From Scortum barcoo (lineage: Eukaryota; Chordata; Actinopteri; Centrarchiformes; Terapontidae), in NCBI GenBank assembly GCA_023238725.1, contig CM041552.1:17954487-18018486 (forward strand): 64,000 nt of DNA. Direction: 5' to 3'. Below are positions 1 through 14,249 of the stretch, in pieces; position 1 is the stretch's first letter; each line of letters opens with the position of its first letter. The translations under genes and the position numbers were made by a program. The notes under the pieces were generated by a model that did no database searches, was not told the DNA's origin, and saw nothing but the letters and a program-made list of their open reading frames with translations.

Positions 1-3000
1 AGACCTAAGCCAAGCTAACCTTTGCTTTATTAGTCATCAGTACGCTGGTGGAGGAATGAAATGTTATTTTAGCTTTCCACTGATGGTAGCGCTATGGGTC
101 ATCTTATGTCTCTACAAAAAGAAAAGGTCAATAAATCAACAGCTTTTCTGTTTGGGGCTGTGATTTCTTGATCTAATAGTCATCATCCAGTTTTCAGTGC
201 TTTTCCTCAGCACATTTCAGCCCTTCCTGCTCTAAGCTGGACTCCAATCAATATTGTTCTAGAGCTGCAGAGAATAAATGGCTAAAGGACAGTGACTCCG
301 GTGGTGAGAAGAGCCTACATTGTGCGACGAGCTAGGTACGGTTTGAAAAGGACTTAGCTGGTTCAGAGGGGAGTGGGACACAAAAGGCAGCTGGACAGAG
401 TGAGTCGGTGGAATCAATGGCGTTTAATTAAACTGATATGGCGAACCAACAATGCAGCTTCCTGCTGCCGATAAGCCACCTTGCCTGCAACACAGGTCAA
501 GAGCAGAGGTTGACTCATGCGGTCTTAATCCATCACAAACACACACACAAGCATACACACATGCTCAAAGCCCATCTCTTCCTTTGTGTGGTATTACAGC
601 ATTTTGCGGAAAATAAGATTAACATGCCATGTATGCAGCCAGGAGAAGTGAGAAATGAAGTGCTAAACAGGAAGGAGAGAATTCTGGTAATTACATCCTT
701 TGCCATCTCTCCACTTTACTTGGTCACAGCGCTGGATGGATGATCGGTGCTCTGTGATAAGACATCGTTCAGTCACTTAAGAATAACAAATGACAGACTT
801 AATTTAAGTCTGGAGTAAATTGTCCTTTGTCAGTTCCCCCTTACCTTGAGATATTTCCTGGACTGTAAAATTAGTCAGCCACATTTTTAAATGTGTATTT
901 CTGTGCAACCTGTCTAACCACCAGCCACTGGCTTTCATGTTTCCTCATCCCGTCTAATATTAGTATGCAGCAGCAAAGAAAAAATTACCACCTGTCACAA
1001 CAGTCAGCCAGCAAAGGAAATGCTATTTATTTATTGTCCTTTTTCCCTGAAACATTAATTTTTTTCTAAGAAGAAGAAGAAGAAGGAGGAAGTAGGTGGG
1101 GGTGGGGGGGGAGAAAAAAGCAAACCAAAAGGCAGGCCTTTTTAGTAAAAGGTCAGAATGGGCTTTTCTCGCTCCCAGTTGATCCGCCGTCTCACTCAAG
1201 AATAAAGAAAACAACAAACACTCTTGCTGGGGTGACTCACCAGGCTTTAAAAGGAGATTAAATTCCTGTTTCCCCCTCCTTCTTCCCCTCCCTCTCCCCA
1301 GTAGGCATTAATGGTGCCATCTCCCTGCAGATCGGGGATATTGTCTTGAATGTCCCGAGGTGAGACCACGGTCTATATATATATATTTATAGGCAGATAG
1401 ATTTGTAGATGGATAGTGTATATGGTATAGTATTTAACCACTGTGAGGAAACTCTGCTATTTGCAGCAATTTCATCGCTAAAATGTGTTCTAAAAATACA
1501 AAGAGGAGAGACAGCATCGTGTTACCGCAATAGCAGCAGGGGAATCTTTTTATCTTTCTTCATTACATCTAAGAGGGCCACATATGGGTAGGCTAAGTGG
1601 GGTGACGCCAAACACACTGAAAGGTAACTATGTAGGGGAGCCAATACAGAAAACAACGAGTTATCGTATCAGCCCCTCCTGGCTTCTGGTCCAAAACTGA
1701 TGACCCCCAGCCTCAAGACAGAGCGTCTTTGAAAGCTTGAAGCCTCCAACGATCCCCCGCAGATTGCTTATTTCACGGCCCATGTGTATGATTTCACCGG
1801 GGCCGTCAGGAGTGGAGGGTCTAATGTTAAATGCAGCTGGCTCCTCCGTCCTCTGGAAATGCTGCCTCCATCCCTTCCCCACACAACCTGGAGACACACA
1901 CTATTAATAGCTCCAGCAGTTAACAGTGCTAGAATCAAAAGCATTAGGCTTGTGTTAAAAAGGCATCACAGGAAATTCAAAGCTCTCACCTACTCAGACG
2001 TACTGAGCTTGTGCATTTTGTGGGGAAAAGGAAGAAAGTAGCTCTGAAGTTATTTCAAGCTCAGATAAAAAAAAAAAAGTGTTTAGTGTGCGAGAGCAGG
2101 CTCAAACAAACTGCAATAATAAAGTCAATTCATATTCTGCGACTGCGCTTTGACATAGCCTTAAAATGACGTCTCTTAAATAAAGAAGCCGGCAAAAAAA
2201 AGGGGCAAAATGATGCGACTGTGGACATAGAGGCATTGGAGGCATTGCACCAGAATCTGTTCTTTCAGGTAGGAGAGATTGCTAAAGAGCAGCACAAGAT
2301 TGTTGTGGAAATTGTGTTGTAAGAGGAGTGAGAGTCACTTAGAGACTTACTAGAAAAATAAGTGTGAAATCATCTTAGATCACCCTAGCACTGTTGGGGG
2401 ATGCACTAACACATGTGAAAACACACACACTGGAGCAGAGACAGACATACTGTGGCAGAGGAGGAAATACAGGTGAAGTAAATGCAACGTTTAAGTGACA
2501 AACACAGTAACGGCAGAAAATATGAGGGAAATAAGGAAAGACAGTCGAGGGCAAAGAAAACAAAATCAGATGAGAAAGGACAAGATATTTGTAGATGAGA
2601 GGGAGAAGAGAGGAGATTGGTGAGAAGAGAGGAAGCTGTAAGAGAAGAAGAGGCTTTGGTAAAGAACAAGGGAGCAAGAAAGAAGAGCAAAAACTAAACC
2701 CTGTGTAAAGGCAGAAATACTTTACCAAAGGGACAGTTGATCCCCCCCCCGTTCTGTAGAGTGTAAATGAAGCAGAGCAAAAACAAAAGACATTGCATGT
2801 GTCCTTTTTCATTAAAATGTATGTTTTCAAAATATGTAAGTATTTTATTCTCTACATGAGGTTTTTCCCACCAAAAACAGAACTTTTCTTTTCTTCACAT
2901 TGTTAAAGGTCAGTGCTATTACGGCTGTTTGTCACAGCGTCCCCTTCACGTCAGCCGGCGTCGCTATCGTTCCCTCATCAGCAGCCGTTTCAAAACAAAA

Positions 3001-3695
3001 TTACTCTCTTGATTGTAATTGTTCTTTATGCTCTTTTAACCTCATTCAGACTCTTATCGGACAGCTTGTTGTGACAAATTGCAGAGCGAGGTGCTGAGAA
3101 AATGCGAGGAAATGTTCAAATTCAGTATGACACAATATCAGTGGGCCATGAACACAAACTATTCAATGATTAAAACTTTTTTTTTTTTTACACAATAATG
3201 TGTTTAAAAGTTTGAATTGGTAATGGTAACAACAATTTAACTATTTAAAATTCATCATGTCATGCTTCTATCATCATTTTAGATTATCAGATTGTTGCAA
3301 TATTATCACATCATCATAATAGTCAGTCAACAAGGCTGACTAACCATATCTTTGACAATCATACGTCATAAGACATTACACAATTTAAATCCACCCTAGC
3401 AAAGTAGCAGGTGTTTGCCTGTTTACATCATTTCGACAGATGGAGTCATTTGCTTCATGACCGCTCTGCTGACAGTTTAAGGGGCTTTGTGATTTCTTTA
3501 CACGTCTTCTACATCCTAATACACAAGATTATAAGTCTTCACACAATCTTAGTTTTTTCATGTAGTTTAGCTTTAGTTTACTAACATCTGTTTATTAGCA
3601 CTGAACACAAAGTATAGCTGGTACTTACGAGAATGTCAAAGTACAGGACAATTTGGAAAAGTTCACAGGAAAAAAAGACTACAGGAAAAGTCAGA
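1..3695. other. Intergenic, no gene seen
   Basis: No exon or recognisable protein similarity is visible on either strand. The open frames are all shorter than about 150 codons, have no recognisable domains and sit in low-complexity DNA. Small simple repeats are present: a GAA-rich run near 1069-1091, a TA run near 1374-1386 and a C run near 2743. I see nothing else that can be annotated. Confidence 0.7.
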
Positions 3696-3699
3696 GGAG

Positions 3700-3845
3700 C
3701 ACCAGGAAGTCACAATGATTCATCCTCTGGTGAACTTTGTCTGTGAAAAAAATCCATATCAGTCCATCCAGTAGTCGTTTTTATATATTTCAGTCTAGAC
3801 CAAAGTTGTGAACACTCGACCGGACAATATTGTCATCCCTATAAT
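3700..3845 (+). repeat. Dispersed fish repeat, copy 1 (shared with 41.7 kb)
   Basis: The stretch carries phrases of a repeat I know from many fish sequences: gattcatcctctggtgaac, then tccatccagtagtcg, atatttcagtctagaccaaag and a closing attgtcatccct. A second diverged copy lies at about 41735-41925 in the same orientation, with matching order of the segments. It is probably a fragment of a non-autonomous transposable element. I cannot name the class from the sequence. Confidence 0.6.
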
Positions 3846-6800
3846 TAGCCATTAACTAAGGGCATTATAGGGATGTTGAGGGAATTCAAGATCCCATCAA
3901 GTCTATTTTGTATACTCAGACTCAGACTGGTATGTATTTGAATTTCAAACCACCTGGGCAAAAAACTGAGATATGTAATGATCTGTTCAGCCTGTGAGCT
4001 TGTTGTGAAGAAATGAACAAAACTAGTGAGTTGTGTCATTACACTAAACAATCTGAATCTTAACATGAGGACGTATTTTGTAAAATGCTGAAGCACTGCT
4101 TGTAACGATGGATTGTCACTCAAGTGAGGCATTGCAAATGTAGTGTAAGATTAAGATAATTGAGTTGAATTCAAATTATTTTAAAGAAGCCTCAATGGCC
4201 TCACATTCGACTTGCTTTTCATCTGAGCTGAAATTGAGTCTCTGAAGAACGCAGTCCATGTTTTTTTAATGTTTCATCGTCCGAGATAGTCGTTTCAACA
4301 ACATACCTTGTGAAAGCGATGTGTTAAAACAGCTGATTCCAAACTCTTGGATGTCAGTAATGCAGAATAAAAGCAGTAACCTTCACTTCCCATCCTGTCT
4401 TAACTGGCATTTTTAAAGTTTCAAAAGTTTAATTTCATAGTCATAAAGGTGACAGTAAAAAAGCATGAAACACCAGAGGTCTCAGCCCGTCTTTACATAA
4501 TCCCTCTGCCTGCATGTCGAACAACTGTATGGTCTCCACATTGTCAGTGACTCCCGGCGTATCTCTTATATTCGTTGTCTTGTGGCTGTGCATCTCAATC
4601 AACGTCTTGCAGTGCCTCTCACGCTCTCTTTGTAATGGTTCTATCTGATGGGGAATTAGTGCTTTGTAAATTGGTTAATCAACAGTTGCTGCATTTATAT
4701 GAAGTCTAACAATCTATTAATTAGGCTAACTGCCTCGTAATCAAAACGAGCCGTTGACATACAGTATACAGTGAAACCAGGTTGGGTACCTGACGTGTTC
4801 CAGCCTAATAAATTTGCAGGAGTGTCATTTTAATAATACTTTTTTTTTTCTGAATTCTTTTTGAAGAGTTAAATAAGTAAAGTCAGTGTACTTCTACCTG
4901 TAGTCTGCAATAGGTTTAATTATTATGCTTCATGGCTGAATATAATAGGTAGTTTTTTGAGAGTGCGCCAAGTGACCCATGCAGTACAGGTAAACTTTCA
5001 GAGCGGTGTGTGGATGGGTCAGGCGGACCGTGATTTAATTCCTTTTCCGCCCCTGCTCCTGCCCCTGCCTCTGAGGGCGTAATCGAACAGCAAAGTAATC
5101 TAAGCATATGCCTCGGTTTGCCATTAACTGTAATTGGCTCCTAGTTTCATATTGAGCAGCTTGTGGTGACAAACATTCTTCTGCCGGGAGCAAAGTAGGC
5201 AGATGCTCTCAGTCTCTCTTTCTCCCTCTGCATCTGTCGATCTCTGCTGTCTGTGATTCCCTCTCCGTCGCCGGCTCTCTCCCCCTCGAGTGGCGCTAAG
5301 CTAATCATTCTTTAGAGCATGATGACAATAAATGGAGCAGATTACAGAGTGCGCCCGGACCAGCGATGATAATCGAGTCTACGGGGCTAACCGTTTGTCA
5401 GACTAAAAGATTTGGATTTGAATTTTAACTCGACAGGATTTACTGTTTTGTGTCTGGTTGTGGATCTGATACAGTTTGCCCTTTGGTCCCTCGTAGAGTA
5501 AGAGCTCATTGTTGTGAGAAGAATGCATTAATATTGATTCTCTATTGATTGTAACAAGTAAATTGCGGCCTTACTCGAACAACAAGCCCATCTACCAAGA
5601 ATTATGTTCATATACAACTAATCTTCAGTAGGAAATGTGTTTTTTATGTTATTTAAGTTTTTATGTCTATATTAAATATCTCTGTCAGCGTATTTCATTT
5701 GTCTTCCCTACGATATCTACTCCTGAGGATGGATATCATTTTTGTGATTTAGGAAGGTTAGGAAAACATGGTGGTCTTGGCTCAGTCAGCTTCTTCAGGA
5801 TATAATCGTAACCATAATATTTCTCTAAACTTGAAGGAAACAAAGTTTTGGGAAACACACATGTTCACTTTCTTGCTGAGAGATACATAAGACGATTTAT
5901 ATTTAATACTGATGCTAAACTAAGCTAACCGGCTGTGGGCTGTACATTCACAGCAAAGAATATTGTTTATCACTTCAAACGGTGGCACTTGCATTCCCCT
6001 TCTTTCTCACTTTTTTCCAGACACGTTCACTACTACATGCCTCATTTGCATGCAGTCATGTTTTATTCGTCTGTCTCCAGCTGTTAAGACTGACACTGCC
6101 TTTTAGTGTGCATGCATGTGTGTCGTTGTGTTTTTTTTGTGTGTGTGTGTGGTACCCCCTTGAGTCGAACAGTTATGCAGAGGGTGTGGTTTGTGGATCA
6201 CACAATAAGCGTGATCACACTGTTTCAAGAAATAACAGAACCAAAACCCAGCTCCCCCCCTCGCGCGGCGCACAAACTCACTTGAGATCTCACTGACAGT
6301 TTTTGCTCCCCAGCTAAATGCTCACACAATTGATGAGTCAGCCTCGATACAGAAATAGGGCATTTTTCACATGGTCTTTTTTTCTCTCTCTCTTTGTGTC
6401 ACACATCTTGGATATGTGCTCTGCAACGTTGCGAGCGAGACACAAACTGAGCCGCCGTCATCACAATAGAGAACGGGGAGGCTTTATTAACCTTAATACA
6501 CATTTCACCAAGTAGATGCATTTAATCATGCCAGCCTTGTTTTATAGCTTCATTGGTATTTGTAATCAGGCCTCTACTATTCTCAAGCTGTAAATAGAGT
6601 GTAATTTAGCTGGGGTAACATGCTATTGTGTTGTGCAGATGGAGGCGCTGATGGAGTGAAGAATAATGACTGTACATGCTCACGTCTGGCTCCCTGTAGT
6701 TTGCTAGACTAAGCTGATAGTGGATCTGTAACTGCTCCTCTTTACTGCAATTTACTGAAGAAAGGATTCTCTCTCTGATGAGGACATTTCAGAATATACC

Positions 6801-8700
6801 TCTGTCCATAACATGAATAAAATCTTCTATTGTGTCATTTTACTCTATTTTAATATGTGCAATATCGATATGCACTCGGTTGCCAGTTTATTAGGCAAAA
6901 GCTCTGCAATACATCCTGCCCTCATGGAGGTTATGATGTTCTCATTCCGTTGAAACTGCTTTAAGATCATTTTGAAGGATGTAGTTTGTTTCGCTGTTGA
7001 ACTTTATTGCATCATAAAGAGAGGCGATTCTGCTGTTTAGCCTGCTGTCACTGGGAGAATAACGCCGCCCCTCAGACCAACAACTTGCTCACAGAAGGCC
7101 TCTTGTGACATATACCTCAGCTGTATTTGCATTAATGTGATGTAACCTGCAAAATGAATGAAGTCACGTCTGAGGGGAGTTTAATGGGCTGTCACAGGGA
7201 AAAACAGGTGCATATTAATGGATGATAGTGTCAGTGTAATGGTTATGAGTCTGATAACAAAACTTAAGAAAGCAGATAAAAGCTCTTTTTAAAGTTTTTG
7301 CTTTAAGTTTCCTAGAATCATGTTACTCGTTTCCTTTTCTTTTTCTCACACTCTGTTTTTTGTTTGTAAGTCCTGAATTTTTATTCCCCCTTCTGTGTCA
7401 CTCTAATAATAATCTAATAAAAGAATATATACACACATTGCCTCAGCCATCAATCATCAGAGCCAGAGGGGAACTAATTGCTTTAAGGGGTCAGATGGAA
7501 GATTTTCCACAGAGTGGCATCATTTTGATTTTTCATTAGGGTCACCTTTCCCACATCATCTAGCTAATACTGATGGGACTCTGGCATCAAATAACCGCTG
7601 TGGGGAAGAGAGAAAGAGCAAGAGGGTCCCAAGGGGGAGACGCCTAAATGTGTCAGTTTTCTTATGTGCCTGTTTAACACAGCATTTCCTACAAAACATA
7701 GATGGACGTTTGCATTTAAGTGCCACAGCTTTGAGACAAAAGCAGCATAAATGATGCACCACTGTAATTAGCAGATATTACCGCTATTCATGCGTCTGTC
7801 TTCCTTCCTGTCTTTCTTTTTTCGCTCTCACTCGCATTCTTTCTATATGGTGGGTCTCTTTGTCACTATACACCCACATTGCCCTTCTTTCCTTTCATCT
7901 TACAACCTGTCATCTGTGCCATCCCTAATTACAGCAGTTAATTACACAGTATTTCCAGAGACCAAATGGATTTGATCTGCATTGACCTCACATTAGCTGC
8001 GTCAAAAGACATGAGGGGAAAATCCGCAGCACTTTTTCTGCCTCAGAGATTCATCTGTTTCCTGTGCATTTAAACGTATAGCCATGACATCGTACACATC
8101 GCTGCAAACATACACTGGCATATGCATGCATAATGCAGCCAGGGTACAAATATAGGCATTGCTTTTTGCCATATTCACTCGCAGTCAGGCATAGTGCAGG
8201 CTGACATGATTTACTGCTATCTACATGCATCAGAAGGGATCACGTGAGGCTGGAACATCGATGCAGATACAATCAACCAACATCTGGACAAAAAAGCTCC
8301 CTTTGTAACGTGTCTGTATACAGAATATATACAACATTTCTCTGTGCACAACCCCCATAAGACCGACCGGCACGCACTCAGATGACAAGACATGCAGGTA
8401 CAAAACAGACACACACGTCTTCTTCTTCTGTGTGTTTGTGTGTGTGTGTAGTTTTCTCACACGCACACCATCACAGGTGTGTGCCACAGTGGTCAGTATC
8501 CAGGGGAGACTCCACTATCAGTAATATCAGTGACTCTCTATAGTGAACAGAGATCCAGGTTTTGTTGAGCTTGAATTTGCATGTTCACAGATCTATATCA
8601 TTATTATGCTACAGCTGTCACAGTCACAGTCTGTAATATAAGTAGAAATTGTCAGCTTAAAATGACATATAAATGGGTTTCATTTTTATATTGTGCAGCA
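3846..8700. other. Intergenic, non-repetitive
   Basis: No coding exon is recognised. Short TG runs occur near 6136-6151 and 8428-8447. A fragment around 5910-5945 (ctaaactaagctaaccggctg) resembles the arms of the foldback element at 44.7 kb. A homeobox-core-rich block at 4640-4765 is listed separately. Several open frames of 60-104 codons here lack any recognisable motif and I regard them as chance. Confidence 0.6.
4640..4765. promoter_or_regulatory. Possible distal enhancer (AT-rich, homeodomain cores)
   Basis: Within about 125 bases there are several homeodomain-type cores: gaattag, ttggttaatcaa, ctattaattaggc and cgtaatcaaaacg. There is no simple repeat or recognised transposon sequence. 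The block lies in a gene desert upstream of a neuronal/cardiac-type gene. That pattern is usual for conserved non-coding elements, but conservation itself cannot be seen from one sequence, so this is only a candidate. Confidence 0.2.
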
Positions 8701-8704
8701 AATT

Positions 8705-9025
8705 CATGGCTGCAACTAATAATTAATTATCATAATTAATCATTTCAATATCGAATAAAGAAAAGCTTTTTCATAAATGCCCCTCACAAGTTCAGAGAGC
8801 CCAAATTGCTTGTTTTGTCTGAGTAACAGTCCAAAATCTAAGAGAGATCATTAAAATATGCATGAAAATGACGAACACAGCAAATTCTCATGTTTGAAAA
8901 AAACTGGAACTCAGTAAAACGTTTTTGCTTGACAACTAACTTTGTGAAATGACGATAAATAGATTATTCTGATTATTGTTCATTCATTTTCTGACAATCA
9001 ACTCACTGATTACATTATTTGTTGT
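8705..9025. mobile_element. hAT-like MITE relic
   Basis: The block opens with ggctgcaactaataatta and holds a series of fish-repeat phrases: aattaatcatttcaat, agcccaaattgcttgttttgtc, tgacaactaactttg and gattattctgattattg, closing with tgattacattatttgttg. I recognise this order from a very common vertebrate non-autonomous element whose ends read like CAGAGCTGCAAC with TAATCGATTA-type inner repeats. It has no coding capacity. The copy is diverged and its terminal repeats are eroded. Class assignment is from memory. Confidence 0.55.
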
Positions 9026-10390
9026 TTTTTAAGCTTATGTGAAGCACAGATTTTACTTATGTGTACTTTGACAGTCTTCCAAGCAAACCAACGGTTAAAA
9101 TGTGGCCTTTAGAGACTTTGATGCTCTATAGTCCACATATAGGGACCAATGGCAGATTGGTAATCCAATTGTTAGTTTGTTGTTGACCTGTGTTTGCTCT
9201 ACGAAATGAAATCTTCTTCTGACAAAATTAAGTTATCCTCCATTGGAAGTGCTGGTCACAATAGATCAGCAATAGATGGACTACAAGCAGGTGACCTAAA
9301 GGCTGGTGTAATCAGTGAGCTATTAAGACTATTTCTTACTCTATGTTTGCTTAATAATTTGAGGCACACCTCTTTGATTGTGCTATTCACAAATGACATC
9401 TCTGCCCTCTATTACCCAATAGATAATCAAAAACTGACTGACAAAGACATTCAACAAGACAGCTGAAAGAATTGCCAGCAGTAGGTCGTCAGCCTGGTGA
9501 TGATGTGAGCATCTAACCTGCCTTTCTTTTCACAACAAGAGTGACATCAAGCAAGAGTGTGAATAAGATTACCGAAGTAATGACGAGAAGTTGGGTCATG
9601 TGTTTCATGTATATTTGATGGATAAATGATAAAGCAGAAGGGCTGAAGTTACTGCTGGCTCATCGTGTAGTCAGGTTTTAGCACTGATAAAGAAAGTAGA
9701 GGAAGAGGTTGAAGTTTTAGATTAAGTGAAAGAGTATGAGGGGTTTGACTAACATGCACTCTGTATACATGCATACACTGTGTTGAGTACAAAAATAGAA
9801 AACTTAACCATATCTGTAATGCAGAGGAACCTGACCGGATTTGATTCACTGCAATGTTCATCTGCAATAAGTGGTTGGTTGTTTGTGTAATGAAGCAAAG
9901 GATGACACCGAATTAGATAACTTCCAAAAAGAAAGAAATGACACTTCCTTTCACTTTCCCTCACCTTGTTGTCTGTGATAACACTTAATGCTTCAATAGG
10001 TCTTCATCAGAGTCATTAAGTTACTCTATCATCTGTCTCTTCCCCTTGACTGGACAATTAAACTGCCATCTGATTAAAGCTTAAGCAATCTCTGCTCATT
10101 ACTCTGAAAAGGTACCTCATTAGGTACGCTGTCATTATATTCCTCCCACTAAAAAGGATTTTCAGCTCATGTGGTTTAAAGGCCCAGCATGAGAGGACTT
10201 TGCTCAGAATTGTTTACTGGTGCTGTATTGATTTTTACAAAATGTGCCATTTGGTCGTCATGTTTGTATAAAGTGCCATTTAGCCGCTCATGCAACTCAT
10301 TTCTGCGCTATTTGCATCCCCCCAGAATCTATTAATGTATTAATACAATCACAAATTCTCAAACTAGACTAATTATAACCTGACAACAGC
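9026..10390. other. Intergenic, no gene seen
   Basis: No exon, RNA gene or repeat is recognised. Open frames of 71-90 codons occur on both strands without recognisable domains. Confidence 0.6.
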
Positions 10391-10394
10391 CCTA

Positions 10395-11130
10395 TAAGTA
10401 AGTAAGTAAGTAAAAGTTTATTTATATAGCACCTTCACATCACAAGTGCTTCACAATTAAAGGAAAAACAGTAAAAAGACAATGAAGGAAAGTAAAAGTC
10501 AAGGCAACAATCAAATATAACCAAGACAGATATCACTTAAAATCATAAGGCAAAATAAAACTAAGATAAAAACAAACTAAACAAATACAAGCAACAAGTG
10601 GTTCTTAAGCTGCTTTTTAAAGGTCCACAGATCCAAAAGTCCAATGGGATAGGCATAGGCAGACATAGGCAGGTGCTGAGGCAGGTGAAAAGAGAGTTGC
10701 AATAATCAATATAGAAAGAAATAAATGCATGAATAATCATCTCCATTTCAGATGAGGATACAATGTGCTGAAACCTAGCTATGTTTCTCAGGTGGTAAAA
10801 ACAGGAGTGTACTAAACAAGTTACATGCTGGTTAAGACTCAGATCCTAGCCCATGGAGATGCCTAGATTACAGAGGGTTGGTTTCATAGAAGTGGATAAT
10901 GGACCAAGACTTTCCATCACCTCTGGAACAATGCCAGCTGGGGCAGCTGTAACTTTTTTTAAGAACAGTTTTTTCAGTGTTTATGTTTAGAGAATTATTT
11001 GCCATCTAGTCTTTTATAGCATTGAGGCAGTTTAGCAGAACAGACAGCTGTGAAACATTTTGTGGCTTGAACAACATGTGTAATTGGATGTCATCAGCAA
11101 AACAAGGGTAGGAAACACCTTTAAAGAGAC
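10395..11130. repeat. Long interspersed fish repeat with TTTATTTATATAGCACC head
   Basis: It begins with a four-copy taag run, followed by gtttatttatatagcacc and acaagtgcttcacaatta, a hallmark of a very abundant fish dispersed repeat. Further phrases of the same kind follow: gagttgcaataatcaatata, aagttacatgctggttaaga, ctcagatcctagcccatgg and ggatgtcatcagcaaaac. No reverse transcriptase or transposase motif is legible, so this may be a non-coding part of an element or a non-autonomous derivative. Orientation and class are undecided. Confidence 0.6.
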
Positions 11131-14100
11131 ACCTATAAAACAAGTAAAGGGATCACTGAATTGCTTTAGGAACGCAGAAATGTCCTTACAAAATTTCCAC
11201 CACGTAGTTGTTAATATTTCCGTCTGCACCAAAATGATGGACTGACACAAGCCGATTGCAGTGAATTGTGCCTGCCCAGTGTGTTGTGGGCATGACAAAT
11301 GCACCGTTGGTGATTTTGTGGCCGGAGCTTTTGGCGTCATGATGCACTGACGTAGAGTTTTCCTCACAAGGAACTTAAGGTTGTTGGACATGTTGAATGT
11401 CCTATAGCCATCACGTTTTCCGTGCCTAAAAGTGCAAAATTTTTATCTGTCATTAAATGATTCCTACGGTAACTATCTGTGGTTCAATACCACTGTACCA
11501 CTTTTTTTCCAGTTAAATTTGGCTGTTGTATGTGTAAAAACAAATTGCTGACAGTCAGGGGAACGAAATAGTTTAATCTTAATGCTTAATCTTCATATTG
11601 CCACAGAAACATGATCCTGGTGATGATTCACAAATAAATGGAGATTGTAAAAAATACCACTATAAAGTTTAATCCAAACTGTCTATTTTACATCATATTG
11701 GTCATCATGTTTTCCTGAATTGTAATTGAAATTGCAAAGCTCAAGGTGACACTTTGACCATCCTTGTCAAAAGAAGATGACGTATCCAGCTGCACGTGCC
11801 CACCGGTTATCCAATACTTTATCCCGAGTTCTAGGTGTTAGTATCAGACAAAGACATTTTTTTAATCTAATTTTTCATAGTACTATCTCGACTGTTCTCA
11901 ATGCACCTGTCGTCAGCACACCTGCCGATTTACAGGCTTTGTAAAATATTTCACTTATTTATTTACTTATTAAATATCTATTTGTCTCTGGTTATTTTGC
12001 AACGCTTTGGTGCTTGTTGCAAAATTTGCTACATTTAACCAGTAGATGAGCCACAGGTTGTCTTGTCTCCACTTGGAGACTGCAGATGAAACAGACACCT
12101 GCTGCCTTTAGATGGCTGGAAAGTAAGTCGCCAGAATAAAAAGGAAAGACCTTCACTGTGGCTTAATAACTGTCATGGATTAGAGGGATAGTAAGAATCA
12201 CTCAATTATCTTCATTCTGCCTCTGGAAAACACCACTCTGCAGATGTGACACTGCGCCAACACGAAAATAGAGACCAACCTCTAATCTCAGAAAATGAGA
12301 GTTCTTCTCTGATCAGAGCTGCCTCCCTCTCTCTGCCTGCTGTTTGTTGTGACTGTGTGCTGGTCATGCCACGTCTGTCTTGTCCAAGTGTTTACACTGG
12401 CATATGATCTGTGTTCAGTGATACTGTCAGTGTCCCTCTCTGTTTCCTGACACCCATGTAAGAGGCTGTGACTGGCTAATGGGTTTAAAATTGATCAAGT
12501 GGCAGATCAAAGCTCCGAGCCAGAAGGCTGTAAAGTGACAATATTGGGGGGATAGTGAGTGTGCTATATCGAATTAGAGCTCTAGTACCAAAACCGAGTC
12601 ACAGTGTGGTATCTAAAGCACTGCATACTGGAGTCATGTCCAAAATATGATTAGGTACAAAAGTCTTGTGTAGTGAGCATGGAGAACCTGTTTTTTGTGC
12701 AGCTGAGCATATGCTCCATATGGAGAGGGAAGGCCCAGAAACTCCATGTGGGGATGATATATTGATTCAAAATATTGCTTTAATTTGTTAAAAGAAAAAA
12801 TGTCAAGGGCTGTGGTCCTGTGAATAATGTATGGATGATGCAAGTGCTCAAGATGTGGCAGTATTTTCATCTGCAAGAGACCCTGGCAAGGCGGACACAT
12901 TTGGGAAAAGGAAGCAGCACATCATCAGTTACATTTCCTCTTTACAAACAGCACGATCACATTTAGTGTGGGAGTTGAGTGATATCCTGTCAGGGAGGAG
13001 ATGGTCCCCTGCTTGGAGATCCCTCCAGTACCCAGGTGAAGAAAAAGTGGACGGTGCCTTTACTCTGTTTGCTGTTTAAATGTGTGGCTGTGTGCCTCTC
13101 CTGAACAGTAAGCTTCTCAATAATCAACCCTCTGGTCTTATAAAATAGTTTTATAAACCTTGTTTGTCATAGGAGGCTGGCTGTTCTGATGTTTGTACCA
13201 CAGTGATATAATAAATACACTGTGTTACGGCTTTCCAAGTGTTTATATGCTGCTCTCCAAAGGTGGTTTGAGTTGTTTAAGTTATAATCTCAAGGATTTT
13301 TTATTTTGTTGTCTTTCGCAGCATCTATGGCATAATCAGTAATTGCAGATGTATTTTGGACCTCACTACCCAACTTTCATCGTCTGTAGTGATCAATCTT
13401 TTCTTGGCCTGTCATAGTAAATATTTACTTGCAATCCTAGCAGAGAAAAAACATGCATAGTTGAATTGAAGCCAAATCAAATCCTTGTTACAAGCCTAAA
13501 TGTGTACTTCTTGTGAGTTTTCCAAAAAAGAGTCTTCTGAGAAAGGCTCAATCAGCACTGTGTTACCTGATGTAGTCATTTATTAAAATGAAAATTGCAA
13601 AGATGATATCTTTAAAATCAGTATATTTAGTCTTAATGCGTGGACATGTCTTTGGCCCTCCTCAATAACAAACCTTTGTAGCTTACATTGGACAACTGAC
13701 GTTAAACCCAGAGTTTGTGCAGTATGTCCATATTTGGACAAGTAAAATGTATTCAGACTCGATGAGCCGTGAAACTGTTAAGCAAGATATTATCAGTCAT
13801 GACTCCTCTCTTGATAACCTCCAGTTGTATCGTCACACTTTACAGACTGAGCTTGCAGTCTCAGGTTTTTTTGCTCCCTGTCTCTGCTGCAGCTGTCGTG
13901 GGTGTGTCGGCCGCCTCGCTGGTTTGACAGATGTTGATCTGATGTTACAAACAACAGTTTAGTGGATCAACTTAAGCCTCAGGGCTTACCAACAACATGT
14001 CTACTCAGTGAGTGTTTTTGTTTTTAATATACATAAAATTAACTTGCAAATCTGTGGGTTTACAGAGTCTATCACTGTGACTGTATGTGTGTGCATGTGT

Positions 14101-14195
14101 GTGTGTCTACTGCTTTGTATGTAATAAGGGATGTCACATTTCTGAAGCCTTAATTCCACTCACTTCCTCCCCAGTGTTTTCTCTTTGCTTCCTTT
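11131..14195. other. Intergenic, no gene seen
   Basis: The open frames here (for example 119 codons on the minus strand at 11032-11391, and 80-90 codons near 12.6-13.1 kb) lack recognisable domains. No further repeat family is identified. Confidence 0.6.
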
Positions 14196-14196
14196 G

Positions 14197-14197
<1 letters not shown>

Positions 14198-14247
<50 letters not shown>
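14198..14247. repeat. (AC)n microsatellite
   Basis: An uninterrupted CA/AC dinucleotide tract of about 50 bases, flanked by unique sequence. Confidence 0.98.
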
Positions 14248-14249
<2 letters not shown>
